From assembly GCF_900108085.1 (NCBI RefSeq), contig NZ_FNVR01000008.1, positions 62,001 to 126,000 of the forward strand: a stretch of DNA of 64,000 nt, written 5' to 3'. The notes beneath the pieces are model-generated. The model saw nothing but the letters and a program-made list of their open reading frames with translations, was not told the DNA's origin and searched no databases. This DNA is from Algoriphagus boritolerans DSM 17298 = JCM 18970. Lineage in GTDB: Bacteria > Bacteroidota > Bacteroidia > Cytophagales > Cyclobacteriaceae. Positions 8,871 to 16,410 of this stretch are shown here, piece by piece; position 1 is the first letter of the stretch, and the number at the start of each line of letters is the position of its first letter. The position numbers were made by a program, and so were the translations under genes.

Positions 8871-10130
8871 CTACTCAATAAACCCCACCGAAAGCGTATC
8901 AAAACTCCCTTCATCAATCAGAATGAAGCTTCCGTTTGATTTGTTGTCGCGATAGGAATCGAAATGAATCGGTTTGCTGAGTCGGAAATGAACCCGCCCG
9001 ATGTCATTCAACTTCAGCTGTTCGGTTTCTTCAGTTCCGGTGAAATCGGTATGAATCCGACTTTCGATCTGATCGATTTTTGCCAAAACGCGGTTGATAC
9101 CATGCTGAAGAATGTACTTTTCTCCCACTTTCAGAGCCTTGCTGTTTACCTGGCAAATAGTGGCTGATATTGTCTTTTCACTTCTTGGCTCAAAACCACG
9201 CTTTACAATCATATCCCCACGGCTACAATCCACTTCTGTCGACAGGGTGATAGCTATAGATGACCCCGGCGCTGCTTCCTCCAATTCCTGATCGAAGAAA
9301 TGAATACTCTTGATCCTAGATTCATTTCCCGAAGGAAGTACAGTTACCGCATCCCCAACTTTCAGGCTTCCTCCGTAGAGTTTACCAGAGAAGCCACGAA
9401 AATCATGGAAGGCTTCCGTTTTTGGCCGGATGACATACTGAATCGGGAATCTGGCAACGGTGCTTTCCTGCAAGTCGGCGGGCTCCAAGATTTCCAAATG
9501 ATCCAACAGCGTATTTCCAAAATACCAAGGCATTTGCTTGGATTTTCTGGCAATGTTTTCCCCTTTCAATGCGGAAACCGGAATAAAAGTAATTTGCTCC
9601 TGATGGAAATCACTTTTCTCCACAAGGACATCAAAATCAGCCTTGATTTTAAGATAGGTGTCTTCGTCATAGCCCACTAAATCCATTTTATTAATTGCCA
9701 CGATTACGTGAGAAATGCGTAAGAGATTGGCAATGAAGAAGTGTCTATAGGTCTGCTCTATGACACCCTTGCGAGCATCGATCAGAATGATTGCCACATT
9801 GGATGTCGACGCACCAGTCACCATGTTTCGGGTGTACTCCACATGACCGGGAGTATCCGCTACAATGAAATTGGTCTTTTCAGTATTGAAATAGATATGC
9901 GCCACGTCAATCGTGATTCCCTGCTCCCGCTCTGCCAACAGTCCGTCTGTCGCAAGTGAAAAATCCAGGTAATCATAGCCACGCTGTCTACTGCTTCGCT
10001 CGATTGCTTCAATCTTATCGGTAGTCAAAGACTTGGTATCGTAAAGCAATCGCCCGATAAGAGTGCTTTTCCCATCATCGACGGAGCCTGCTGTGGCGAT
10101 CTTAATAAGTTTTCTGCCTTGTATGTCCAT
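8871..10130 (-). CDS. cysN: Sulfate adenylyltransferase, GTPase subunit
   Basis: This 419-residue protein is the regulatory GTPase of heterodimeric ATP sulfurylase, which activates sulfate to adenosine phosphosulfate (APS). G-motifs are clear: AGSVDDGKST (P-loop, residues 14-23), DTPGH (92-96) and NKMD (147-150), followed by EF-Tu-like beta domains. There is no fused APS kinase domain, unlike CysNC. It sits 81 bases after cysD in the usual cysD-cysN order. The absence of APS kinase agrees with the APS-type reductase encoded upstream. Confidence 0.97.
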   Translation of the reverse strand: MDIQGRKLIKIATAGSVDDGKSTLIGRLLYDTKSLTTDKIEAIERSSRQRGYDYLDFSLATDGLLAEREQGITIDVAHIYFNTEKTNFIVADTPGHVEYTRNMVTGASTSNVAIILIDARKGVIEQTYRHFFIANLLRISHVIVAINKMDLVGYDEDTYLKIKADFDVLVEKSDFHQEQITFIPVSALKGENIARKSKQMPWYFGNTLLDHLEILEPADLQESTVARFPIQYVIRPKTEAFHDFRGFSGKLYGGSLKVGDAVTVLPSGNESRIKSIHFFDQELEEAAPGSSIAITLSTEVDCSRGDMIVKRGFEPRSEKTISATICQVNSKALKVGEKYILQHGINRVLAKIDQIESRIHTDFTGTEETEQLKLNDIGRVHFRLSKPIHFDSYRDNKSNGSFILIDEGSFDTLSVGFIE

Positions 10131-10211
10131 TATTTTTGAGTCAATAGTTTATAGACAATAGTCCATAGCTGTCTGAGTTGAAAAGATACTTTGTACATGG
10201 TACTTCGTACT
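10131..10211. repeat. Short-word repeat spacer between cysD and cysN
   Basis: This contains CAATAGTTTATAGACAATAG and TACTTTGTACATGGTACTTC, both with internal near-repeats. No regulatory function is assigned. Confidence 0.4.
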
Positions 10212-11111
10212 TTAAAAATATCCAACCTTCTTCCTCGTCTCCATCGCTGCTTCGGATCGCTTGTCATCGATTCGGGCTCCGCGTTCGGAAATGGTGGATT
10301 GCCTGATCTCTGCGACCACATCATCCAAGGTCACCGCTTCGGAAAGCACGGCCGCTGTACAGGTCATATCCCCCACAGTTCTGAAGCGTACCATTTTTTC
10401 CTCTACCAATTCTGATTGGTCTCTGTAGACATGCTGATTGGCTGTCCAGATCATCCCATCACGGAAGAAAACTTCACGCTTGTGTGCAAAATAGAGGGAA
10501 GGAATCTCCAAATTTTCGGTCCGGATATACTCCCACACGTCCAATTCTGTCCAGTTGGAAATCGGGAAAACGCGGACATTTTGGCCGACATGAATTTTAC
10601 CGTTGAACATATCAAACAGCTCAGGACGCTGATTCTTTTCGTCCCATTGACCGAAGTCATCCCGGACTGAAAATACGCGCTCCTTTGCTCTTGCCTTTTC
10701 CTCATCTCTTCTGGCACCACCGATACAGGCATCAAACTTGAATTCTTCGATGGCATCCAGCAACGTGGTCGTTTGTAGCGTGTTTCGACTTGCATAGCGA
10801 CCCCGCTCTTCCCGCACTTTCCCCTGATCGATGGAGTCTTGTACATTTCGCACGATCAGCTCCAAGCCAAGCTCTGCAACCAACTTATCCCGAAACTCGA
10901 TGGTCTCTGGGAAATTGTGTCCCGTATCTACATGGAGCAGGGGAAAAGGGATTTTGGCAGGATAAAAGGCTTTTTGAGCCAGTCTTACAAGTATGATGGA
11001 ATCTTTTCCTCCCGAAAAAAGCAAAACCGGACGCTCAAACTGCGCCACCACCTCTCTCATGATGTGGATCGATTCTGCTTCTTTGGGATTAGGTATAAAT
11101 AGGTTTGACAT
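10212..11111 (-). CDS. cysD: Sulfate adenylyltransferase, catalytic subunit
   Basis: This 299-residue PP-loop nucleotidyltransferase forms APS from ATP and sulfate together with CysN. The PP-loop SGGKDS is at residues 33-38, and the family motifs HVDTGHNFPE and IGGARRDEEKAR follow. Length is typical. It is preceded by a 144-base repeat-rich spacer after cysH, so it either has its own promoter or is part of a long loosely packed operon. Confidence 0.97.
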   Translation of the reverse strand: MSNLFIPNPKEAESIHIMREVVAQFERPVLLFSGGKDSIILVRLAQKAFYPAKIPFPLLHVDTGHNFPETIEFRDKLVAELGLELIVRNVQDSIDQGKVREERGRYASRNTLQTTTLLDAIEEFKFDACIGGARRDEEKARAKERVFSVRDDFGQWDEKNQRPELFDMFNGKIHVGQNVRVFPISNWTELDVWEYIRTENLEIPSLYFAHKREVFFRDGMIWTANQHVYRDQSELVEEKMVRFRTVGDMTCTAAVLSEAVTLDDVVAEIRQSTISERGARIDDKRSEAAMETRKKVGYF

Positions 11112-11255
11112 AGGAAATACGATTTTTGATTTACGATTTATGCTGCCTTCAACATTCGTTATTCAGCATTCGGTGTTCAATATTTTTAATTTCGAATATC
11201 GAATGATAAACTTCGAATATCGAATTCTTGCGTCTTGTATCTAGCGTCTTGCATC
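11112..11255. repeat. Repeat-filled spacer between cysH and cysD
   Basis: This contains AACATTCGTTATTCAGCATT, two ATTTCGAATATCGAAT-type units (11194-11228) and TCTTGCGTCTTGTATCTAGC (11227-11246) with a repeat at once. These belong to the same word families as 8511-8870. Confidence 0.65.
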
Positions 11256-11960
11256 TCACTTCGAATGCAAGCCACACTCCTTTTTCGAATCCTCCCACCA
11301 CCAGCGTCCTGCACGGGCATCCTCTCCCGGCATAATCGCCCGGGTACAGGGAGCGCAACCGATACTGACAAAGCCCTGGTCGTGTAGCGGATTATATGGA
11401 ATTTTATATTCGTGGATATAAGCGATCATCTGGTCAAAAGTCCAGTCCATCAGCGGATTGTACTTGATAATCTGATTGGCCTCATCCCATTCGATGCGCT
11501 TCATTTCGCTACGATTGGCACTTTGCTCTGCACGCAGTCCGGTGATCCAGATGTCATTACCAGCTAAAGCCCTTTTCAGCGGTTCTACTTTCCGCACAAA
11601 ACAGCAGGATTTTCGATTTTCTATAGATTCGTAAAAGCCGTTAATTCCAATATCGGAAACCAATTTCTCTACAGAGGCTGTCGTTGGGTAGTAAACTTTA
11701 ATCCGAGTTTTGTATTTGGCTTCAGTTCGGCTTAGCAAATCCAATGTCGCCGGAAACAGACGTCCTGTGTCCAGGGAAAAGATCTGGATCGGAAGGTTTT
11801 GCGAAACAATCAGCTGCGTGATCACCTGATCCTCCTGGCCTAATGAAGTGGAGAAAACCACTTTCCCCGCGAAAAGCTCCGATATTAAACCAAGCCCTTC
11901 AGCTGCTGAAAGGCTCCGAAATCTTGCCTCAAGATCTGATATATTCTGCTGCTGGCTCAT
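11256..11960 (-). CDS. cysH: Phosphoadenylyl/adenylyl-sulfate reductase, APS type
   Basis: This 234-residue enzyme reduces activated sulfate to sulfite using thioredoxin. It has the family PP-loop region STSLGQED (38-45), the C-terminal catalytic ECGLH (C229), and two cysteine pairs, C119-C120 and C202-C205. The two pairs hold the 4Fe-4S cluster of APS-dependent reductases; PAPS-specific enzymes lack them. APS is therefore the expected substrate, which fits the lack of an APS kinase here. Its start lies inside the preceding DUF2061 gene (32-base overlap). Confidence 0.93.
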   Translation of the reverse strand: MSQQQNISDLEARFRSLSAAEGLGLISELFAGKVVFSTSLGQEDQVITQLIVSQNLPIQIFSLDTGRLFPATLDLLSRTEAKYKTRIKVYYPTTASVEKLVSDIGINGFYESIENRKSCCFVRKVEPLKRALAGNDIWITGLRAEQSANRSEMKRIEWDEANQIIKYNPLMDWTFDQMIAYIHEYKIPYNPLHDQGFVSIGCAPCTRAIMPGEDARAGRWWWEDSKKECGLHSK

Positions 11961-12207
11961 CGGCTTTTATTTTAGATGCATTTTCCCACACCCGCTCATG
12001 CACATAGTAGAGCAAAATTTTGGTGACGACTTCTACCGAACCGATCGATACGGCCATCACCAGCTGACCGGTGATGATGTAGGATATGACTATCGTATCG
12101 ATAGTACCCACTATCCTCCAGGAAATTGACTTCAGAAGGCTCTTGGCATTGCTGTCTTTTCCGGATTTGGAGGAAAAAAGCTTTTTGGTGAATTGGTCTA
12201 AAATCAT
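11929..12207 (-). CDS. DUF2061 membrane protein
   Basis: This 92-residue protein has two predicted membrane segments (about 32-50 and 56-72) and the DUF2061 signature SISWRIVGTIDTIVISYIIT with a later HERVWE. It is the first gene of the sulfate block and overlaps cysH by 32 bases, so coexpression is certain in practice. DUF2061 genes are known neighbours of sulfate assimilation genes, but their function is unknown. A role at the membrane in sulfate entry or redox supply is only a guess. Confidence 0.85.
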   Translation of the reverse strand: MILDQFTKKLFSSKSGKDSNAKSLLKSISWRIVGTIDTIVISYIITGQLVMAVSIGSVEVVTKILLYYVHERVWENASKIKADEPAAEYIRS

Positions 12208-12247
12208 GAAGTTCTATACGACTGGAGAAAGCAAAAGTATATAAACC

Positions 12248-12262
12248 CTATAAAATTTATAG
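12248..12262. promoter_or_regulatory. Perfect 15-bp palindrome before the sulfate operon, candidate operator
   Basis: CTATAAA-A-TTTATAG lies 41 bases upstream of the DUF2061 start. On the minus strand a perfect TACTTTTG (-7-like) box follows at 12230-12237, so the palindrome would sit in the promoter core. The neighbouring Rrf2 protein is the obvious candidate to bind it. This is inferred from position and symmetry only. Confidence 0.5.
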
Positions 12263-12281
12263 ACAATATGTAAAAAAAATT

Positions 12282-12698
12282 TTATTCTTCGTCTAAAATA
12301 TCCTGTAATGATTTGTTTTCCAGTATCTTAAGCGTCTCATCCCGAACTTGGATCATGACCTTATTGATACCACAATGAGCCTCATCCTTGCATTCTGCAC
12401 AGGGTTCGTAATAATTCAGACTGACACAGGGAAGCAAAGCAATCGGTCCGTCTAGGAGTCTTATCACTCTGGAAAGTGGAATATCTTTGGGTTCTTTGAT
12501 CAGGTAATAGCCACCGCCTTTGCCTTTTTTGCTACCGAGATAGCCGGCCTTTCGGAGTTCGAGCAGGATGTTTTCGAGAAACTTATGTGAAATCCCATGC
12601 TCCTCGGCGATGTCCTGAATCAGGACGGTCTTGTTTTCCCTATGCTTCCCGAGGTAAGTCAGGGCATGAAGGGCATACTTGGTCTTTTTGGAAAGCAT
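12282..12698 (-). CDS. Rrf2 family transcriptional regulator
   Basis: This 138-residue protein has the Rrf2 winged helix (MLSKKTKYALHAL at the start, LENILLELRKAGYL, GKGGGYYL) and four cysteines in the C-terminal half (about residues 91, 100, 103 and 109 in LPCVSL and EPCAECKDEAHC). IscR-like members bind an Fe-S cluster with such cysteines; CymR-like members control cysteine synthesis. It lies 74 bases upstream of the sulfate operon on the same strand and probably controls it. The ATG at 12698 is preferred over an in-frame TTG two codons upstream. Its 5' end exists again as a broken copy at 16658-16741. Confidence 0.92.
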   Translation of the reverse strand: MLSKKTKYALHALTYLGKHRENKTVLIQDIAEEHGISHKFLENILLELRKAGYLGSKKGKGGGYYLIKEPKDIPLSRVIRLLDGPIALLPCVSLNYYEPCAECKDEAHCGINKVMIQVRDETLKILENKSLQDILDEE

Positions 12699-12790
12699 GA
12701 TCAAAAATACAGGATTTCTCCAAATAGCCTAGTGCAGGGGTGGGAAATAGGAAATCCAAATTCAATCCTTTTCTAGCTAAAGTGATGATG

Positions 12791-13870
12791 CTATTTCAAA
12801 TCAAATCTGAATAGATTAGCTTTTCCATCGTCTAAATATCCAATTAGATAGTTATCATCTTCATTGACAGCTAACATATTTATTTCTTGATCTAATTCTA
12901 GCATATTAACCGGATTTCCCTCCCAATCGTAAACAAGTACTCTCATACTCTTAATCGGAAACTGGTAGTTCCAAGGTTCATCAGAATATAAAACATATAT
13001 AAATTGTGCTGAGACGGCGGTACTTACATTCCCAAATTTATTATCTTCTTTTATAGCTGCGAAAAATTGGTTTGGTTCATTAGATGGTTCAAATTCAGTA
13101 GGCCAATAGTGTAAAGACTTTTTTATGATCAAGTTCCCCTCATTTTCTAATTCCATAATATCCATATTAAAGGAAAATGATGATGTACCTAGGACAAGGG
13201 GCTTAGTAGGATGTTTATACAATTTATTTTGGTACGCCAGATCTAAAATTATTGGCTCTATTCCTTCGAATTGATCCTGAAAAGGAAATTCTCCAATTGT
13301 TTGTTTTATTTGATTTCCACTTAATAAAGAATAAGGTTTTTGACCAGGCCCTGCACCTAGAAATAGATTATCGCCTACTTTAATTGCTAAACGGATTTCA
13401 GGTCCAAATTTTCCTTGAAAGGAATTACAACCAGTATTCTTATCAGTTTCAAGGAATTGTTTTATTTGGAACTCCTTATATTCTTTAGTCTGCGTTTCAA
13501 ACATCCCGATCATCTCCCCATTTACCCCTGATCGAGAAGCTACACTTAGAGGTTCAATTTCGCATGGCCCTTGGCCAATTTTGCCAAATCTCCTTACCAA
13601 TAGGTCTTTATTAACATCAATTACTTTGAACAAAAAATTCAAATCTTCATCCTGAACAAAAAGATTATCATCGAACAAAATAATACTACCAGCTCTAAAT
13701 AATGAATCGGAAGACTTTAATTTTTGGGAAGAAACAATAATGTTTTGGTCAAATTCAATTAAAGGATCTTTTATTTCCGGAGAACCTGAACAAGCCTGCA
13801 AAAGAAAAAACAAACCTATAAAAAGCCATTTAAACAGGTAGTGTTTTCCTAAAGTTTTAAACTTTAACAT
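12791..13870 (-). CDS. Six-bladed beta-propeller lipoprotein (cassette A)
   Basis: This 359-residue protein has a lipoprotein signal with lipobox LLQAC (C27). The rest is repeated beta-strand blades with the FGKIGQGPCE motif near residue 97, the type seen in Bacteroidota 6-bladed beta-propeller (DUF5128/BF3164-like) proteins. It should be anchored to a membrane facing the periplasm or cell surface. It starts 17 bases after a small exported peptide gene. Its sequence is very different from the two other propellers of the array. Ligand and function are unknown; pairing with the peptide is inferred from synteny. Confidence 0.8.
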   Translation of the reverse strand: MLKFKTLGKHYLFKWLFIGLFFLLQACSGSPEIKDPLIEFDQNIIVSSQKLKSSDSLFRAGSIILFDDNLFVQDEDLNFLFKVIDVNKDLLVRRFGKIGQGPCEIEPLSVASRSGVNGEMIGMFETQTKEYKEFQIKQFLETDKNTGCNSFQGKFGPEIRLAIKVGDNLFLGAGPGQKPYSLLSGNQIKQTIGEFPFQDQFEGIEPIILDLAYQNKLYKHPTKPLVLGTSSFSFNMDIMELENEGNLIIKKSLHYWPTEFEPSNEPNQFFAAIKEDNKFGNVSTAVSAQFIYVLYSDEPWNYQFPIKSMRVLVYDWEGNPVNMLELDQEINMLAVNEDDNYLIGYLDDGKANLFRFDLK

Positions 13871-13887
13871 TTTGTAAAATCAATATT

Positions 13888-14094
13888 TTATGCTTGAGGA
13901 CAAGGCATTCGAATCCCTGGAACACCTTGTACAGTTGAACTGCCATCCGGTTGTACCAAAATATACGTTAAGCATACATACCCTGGAAGAACTGTGTTAA
14001 AACAACAAATATCCCTTTGAGCATAGACATTTTTATTAGACACAGAGGCTAATCCTCCAACTATAAACAGTAATAGTAAAATAATCTTTTTCAT
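13888..14094 (-). CDS. Small exported cysteine-containing peptide (cassette A)
   Basis: This 68-residue product has a signal peptide (MKKIILLLLFIVGG, likely cleavage after YAQ) and a mature part of about 42 residues with four cysteines (ICC, YVC, MPC). The ATG at 14094 is chosen over upstream in-frame starts because it directly precedes the hydrophobic signal. It is followed by the propeller lipoprotein gene. It differs from the CP[ST]GD peptides of cassette C but has the same size, export signal and position. No known family is recognised with confidence. Confidence 0.7.
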   Translation of the reverse strand: MKKIILLLLFIVGGLASVSNKNVYAQRDICCFNTVLPGYVCLTYILVQPDGSSTVQGVPGIRMPCPQA

Positions 14095-14147
14095 AAACTT
14101 AAAATTTAAATAATTAGAGAATAAACAAATTTGCATTGAACTTGAAG

Positions 14148-14178
14148 TCAATGTACCCCCACCCTTTCAAAAAGTCAA
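14148..14178 (-). promoter_or_regulatory. Promoter of cassette A with interrupted G-tract in the spacer
   Basis: On the minus strand TTTGACTTTTTGA (TTG at 14178-14176) is followed by a 20-base spacer ending in GGGTGGGGG and the -7-like box TACATTGA (14155-14148). The TTGACTTTTTGA block is shared with the promoters at 16131-16161 and 18421-18450. Confidence 0.6.
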
Positions 14179-14341
14179 ACCTTCACCTGAAAAATATTTT
14201 TTATAAAATTGTAACAAGCTGATTTTCAGTGAGATTATTTTTAATTTCTTAGTAGAATGCAATTATCAACTTGTTGATATACAATAGATTAATAAATAGT
14301 GAAATAATAGTTTCAAATATTAGATTTTTCTAAGGAGCAAC

Positions 14342-14369
14342 AAAAAATCCCCGACCATGGCCGGGGATT
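14342..14369 (-). terminator. Terminator of the htpG-type 3' region, copy A
   Basis: ATCCCCG and CGGGGAT arms around a CC/GG core form a strong hairpin, with TTTTTTG on the minus-strand 3' side. Near-identical hairpins lie at 16331-16356 and after the real htpG at 18616-18643. Confidence 0.75.
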
Positions 14370-14380
14370 GAGTAGAGTAA

Positions 14381-14409
14381 CCCTCCAAGGGTTTTGAACC
14401 CTTGGAGGG
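14381..14409. repeat. Perfect 13-bp hairpin, copy A
   Basis: CCCTCCAAGGGTT (14381-14393), loop TTG, AACCCTTGGAGGG (14397-14409). It sits between the htpG-type stop and the terminator; related hairpins occur at 16369-16397 and 18656-18680. Confidence 0.8.
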
Positions 14410-14421
14410 TTATGGGAAGAA

Positions 14422-14622
14422 TTAGATCAACTCCACACTTCTTTTTACAAAAGCAGTCAAATCTTTGCCATTCAATAGACCTTGTGAAAGTAATGCTAAG
14501 TTAAAGGACTGCTTGGCAAGCCTCGCCTTTTCTTTTTCGCTTTCTGCCTTTAGGATTTTATCGATCATTGGGTGATTTCGGTTGATGGCTACTTTATTCC
14601 TTTCAGGATTCAAAGTGTTCAT
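14422..14622 (-). pseudogene. Truncated htpG 3' end, diverged copy
   Basis: The frame encodes 66 residues; the last 55 or so match the C-terminus of HtpG (for example KVAINRNHP and KDLTAFVKRSVELI), with roughly three quarters identity to the full gene at 18686. Everything upstream of that C-terminus is missing. The frame is intact and has an ATG by chance, but a 60-residue HtpG tail has no known role. It marks the border between cassettes A and B. Divergence is higher than for the copy at 16411, so it is either older or from a more distant donor. Confidence 0.85.
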
Positions 14623-14656
14623 AAGAATTTAACACAAAATATTAATACATATAAGA

Positions 14657-15814
14657 CTATTTAAGATCAACTTCAACTAAAACCTGATATTCATCTTCAA
14701 AAAGTTCACCCCTATACAAATCCATAAATGAATTAATATTTGAATTTTCTATTTTAGGCAATTCTTTATCTAAAAATGGATTTTCATTAATAAAGCGTTT
14801 AGAATTTATCAAAAAAAGAAATTTATCACCATATGCAGACCAAGGTATGGCAGAGAGTTTTACATTATCTAAATCATTAATCAAATCAGAAAAATGCCTT
14901 ATTAAATTAAAATTATGATCAAGTATAATTAGATGTCCATTTCCTCCTTCTTGATTTAAAGAAATAACATAATAATCATTCAAGACTAAAAACGAATTAA
15001 CCTGAAAAACTAGTTTATTCTCAATTGCATGATTCATTTGTGAATTAAAATCCTCATATTTATTCCAAGCCTCTTTAGTAAAGCTATATCTACCAAATTC
15101 AAGCTTTACTATTTTTATTAATTCCCCCTTCTCATCGAAAACTGCAATCTCATTTGTGTAGGGGAGAAGAAAAAAAATCTTCCTAAGCTTACTGTTGTAT
15201 ATAAAACCATTTTGATCCCTAGTAAGCTTTTGGGCAAACCAATCTTCTATTTTCAGAAATCCCTTTATTTCCCCATTATTATTCACACGAATTATTCTTG
15301 ATCCTATCTCCGGATCATTGTGGGAATAAATTAGCTTAAAGTTATCACCTTGGTAAAAAATTGATCTATGGTATAAGGATTTTCCTTCTTCGATAAAGTC
15401 GCCTGCAAAATTAAATTGAAGAAATTTTTTGAGTTTTGAATCATGTATTATAATCCCCTCATTGGTCACAGAGAAATCGTCCAATTCCAAATTTTCTTCA
15501 GGTCCTTCACCAGGTCTGCCGATTGATGCATAAGTACCAGTAAATTTATTATACTTATATATTTTTTTTTGAAACGAATCCTCAATAAAATATACAGAAT
15601 CATTCGCCACAATTTTATAAGGAGAAACAAGAAAGTCAGAGGTATCCGTTTTCACTAAAAAATATTCCATTTTATCTATGAATTCAGAAAAATTGCCACG
15701 AAGACCGTTATCAAGTTCCAAATTAATTGTTTGATACGTTGTGGTCAAATCACTTTCCTCTGAACATGACGACATTAACAATAAGGTTAAAGCTATTGAG
15801 AAAGGTTTTAACAT
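14657..15814 (-). CDS. Six-bladed beta-propeller lipoprotein (cassette B)
   Basis: This 385-residue protein has lipobox LLMSSC (C17 from the ATG at 15814). The motif ASIGRPGEGPEENLELDDF is typical of Bacteroidota 6-bladed beta-propeller (DUF5128-like) proteins. An upstream in-frame ATG at 15853 would add 13 residues but lies inside a hairpin (15836-15857) and gives a poorer signal peptide, so 15814 is preferred. It follows the cassette B peptide gene. It ends 34 bases before the truncated htpG copy. Likely a periplasmic or surface lipoprotein; ligand unknown. Confidence 0.82.
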   Translation of the reverse strand: MLKPFSIALTLLLMSSCSEESDLTTTYQTINLELDNGLRGNFSEFIDKMEYFLVKTDTSDFLVSPYKIVANDSVYFIEDSFQKKIYKYNKFTGTYASIGRPGEGPEENLELDDFSVTNEGIIIHDSKLKKFLQFNFAGDFIEEGKSLYHRSIFYQGDNFKLIYSHNDPEIGSRIIRVNNNGEIKGFLKIEDWFAQKLTRDQNGFIYNSKLRKIFFLLPYTNEIAVFDEKGELIKIVKLEFGRYSFTKEAWNKYEDFNSQMNHAIENKLVFQVNSFLVLNDYYVISLNQEGGNGHLIILDHNFNLIRHFSDLINDLDNVKLSAIPWSAYGDKFLFLINSKRFINENPFLDKELPKIENSNINSFMDLYRGELFEDEYQVLVEVDLK

Positions 15815-15835
15815 ATTTAAGAAAATATAAAGTAA

Positions 15836-15857
15836 GGGCTTGAGAAATTTCAAGCCC
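15836..15857 (-). terminator. Hairpin between peptide and propeller genes (cassette B)
   Basis: GGGCTTGA (15836-15843) pairs perfectly with TCAAGCCC (15850-15857) around a 6-base loop. On the minus strand it is followed by TTACTTTATATTTT, a weak U-rich tract. It could be a leaky attenuator or a processing site that keeps peptide mRNA above lipoprotein mRNA. Confidence 0.5.
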
Positions 15858-15865
15858 GTTAAAGA

Positions 15866-16069
15866 TTAACAACCAATATCATCACTGCATCCATGCCACT
15901 CATGATCAACACAATGTGATCTCGTAATGCCATCTGGGCATTTAATATTTTCTGGAGTTTTCTTTTGAGCTCCCCCGCCCTCAAAAGTTTGGGCAGTCGA
16001 AACAAATGGAACTAATGACAACGCAATCATTCCAATAAATAAAGGGATTTGTTTTAATCTGGTAATCAT
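15866..16069 (-). CDS. Small exported cysteine-containing peptide (cassette B)
   Basis: This 67-residue product has a signal peptide ending near VSTAQ (residue 27) and a 40-residue mature part with four cysteines: IKCPDGITRSHC, then HGC and a C-terminal IGC. CPDGITRSHC resembles the CP[ST]GDxxxC core of the cassette C peptides, so the two are likely distant relatives. It is transcribed from a G-tract promoter about 60 bases upstream and precedes the propeller lipoprotein. Two disulfides are possible. No named family is recognised. Confidence 0.7.
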   Translation of the reverse strand: MITRLKQIPLFIGMIALSLVPFVSTAQTFEGGGAQKKTPENIKCPDGITRSHCVDHEWHGCSDDIGC

Positions 16070-16130
16070 TTTTTTAGAATTTTTTGGTTAATAATTTGTT
16101 TATGAAGCTCGCCGCGCGTTAAACTTAAAC

Positions 16131-16161
16131 TAAACATACCCCCCCCCTATCAAAAAGTCAA
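16131..16161 (-). promoter_or_regulatory. Promoter of cassette B with nine-G tract in the spacer
   Basis: On the minus strand TTGACTTTTTGATA (TTG at 16161-16159) is followed by nine G (16147-16139) and the -7 box TATGTTTA (16138-16131); the spacer is 20 bases. Slippage in the G-tract would change the spacer length directly. Confidence 0.65.
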
Positions 16162-16330
16162 GATTTCATCGAAAAAATATTTATCAAAAAATCGTAACTA
16201 GTTGATTTTCAGTCAAATTATTTTTAATTTCTTAGTAGAATACAATTTTCAACTTGCTGGTATACAACAAGTTGATAAATAGGTTAAATTATTGTTTCAA
16301 AAATTAGATTTTTGCTAGAAATAACCACAA

Positions 16331-16356
16331 AAAATCCCCGACCAAGGCTGGGGATT
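16331..16356 (-). terminator. Terminator of the htpG-type 3' region, copy B
   Basis: ATCCCCGACC pairs with GGCTGGGGAT (one G-T pair) and has a T-run on the minus-strand 3' side. It is homologous to 14342-14369 and 18616-18643. Confidence 0.75.
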
Positions 16357-16368
16357 AGGGTATTTCAA

Positions 16369-16397
16369 CCCTCCAAGGATTCAGAACCCTTGGAGGG
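16369..16397. repeat. CCCTCCAAGG hairpin, copy B
   Basis: CCCTCCAAGG (16369-16378) pairs with CCTTGGAGGG (16388-16397). It corresponds to 14381-14409 but has a decayed loop region. Confidence 0.75.
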
Positions 16398-16410
16398 TTT
16401 GGGCAAAAGA

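Noticed and set aside
16139-16147. Nine-C run as a sequencing or assembly error
   Set aside because: Cannot be excluded for exact length, but C/G-tracts at the same promoter position in cassettes A and C make the feature itself real.
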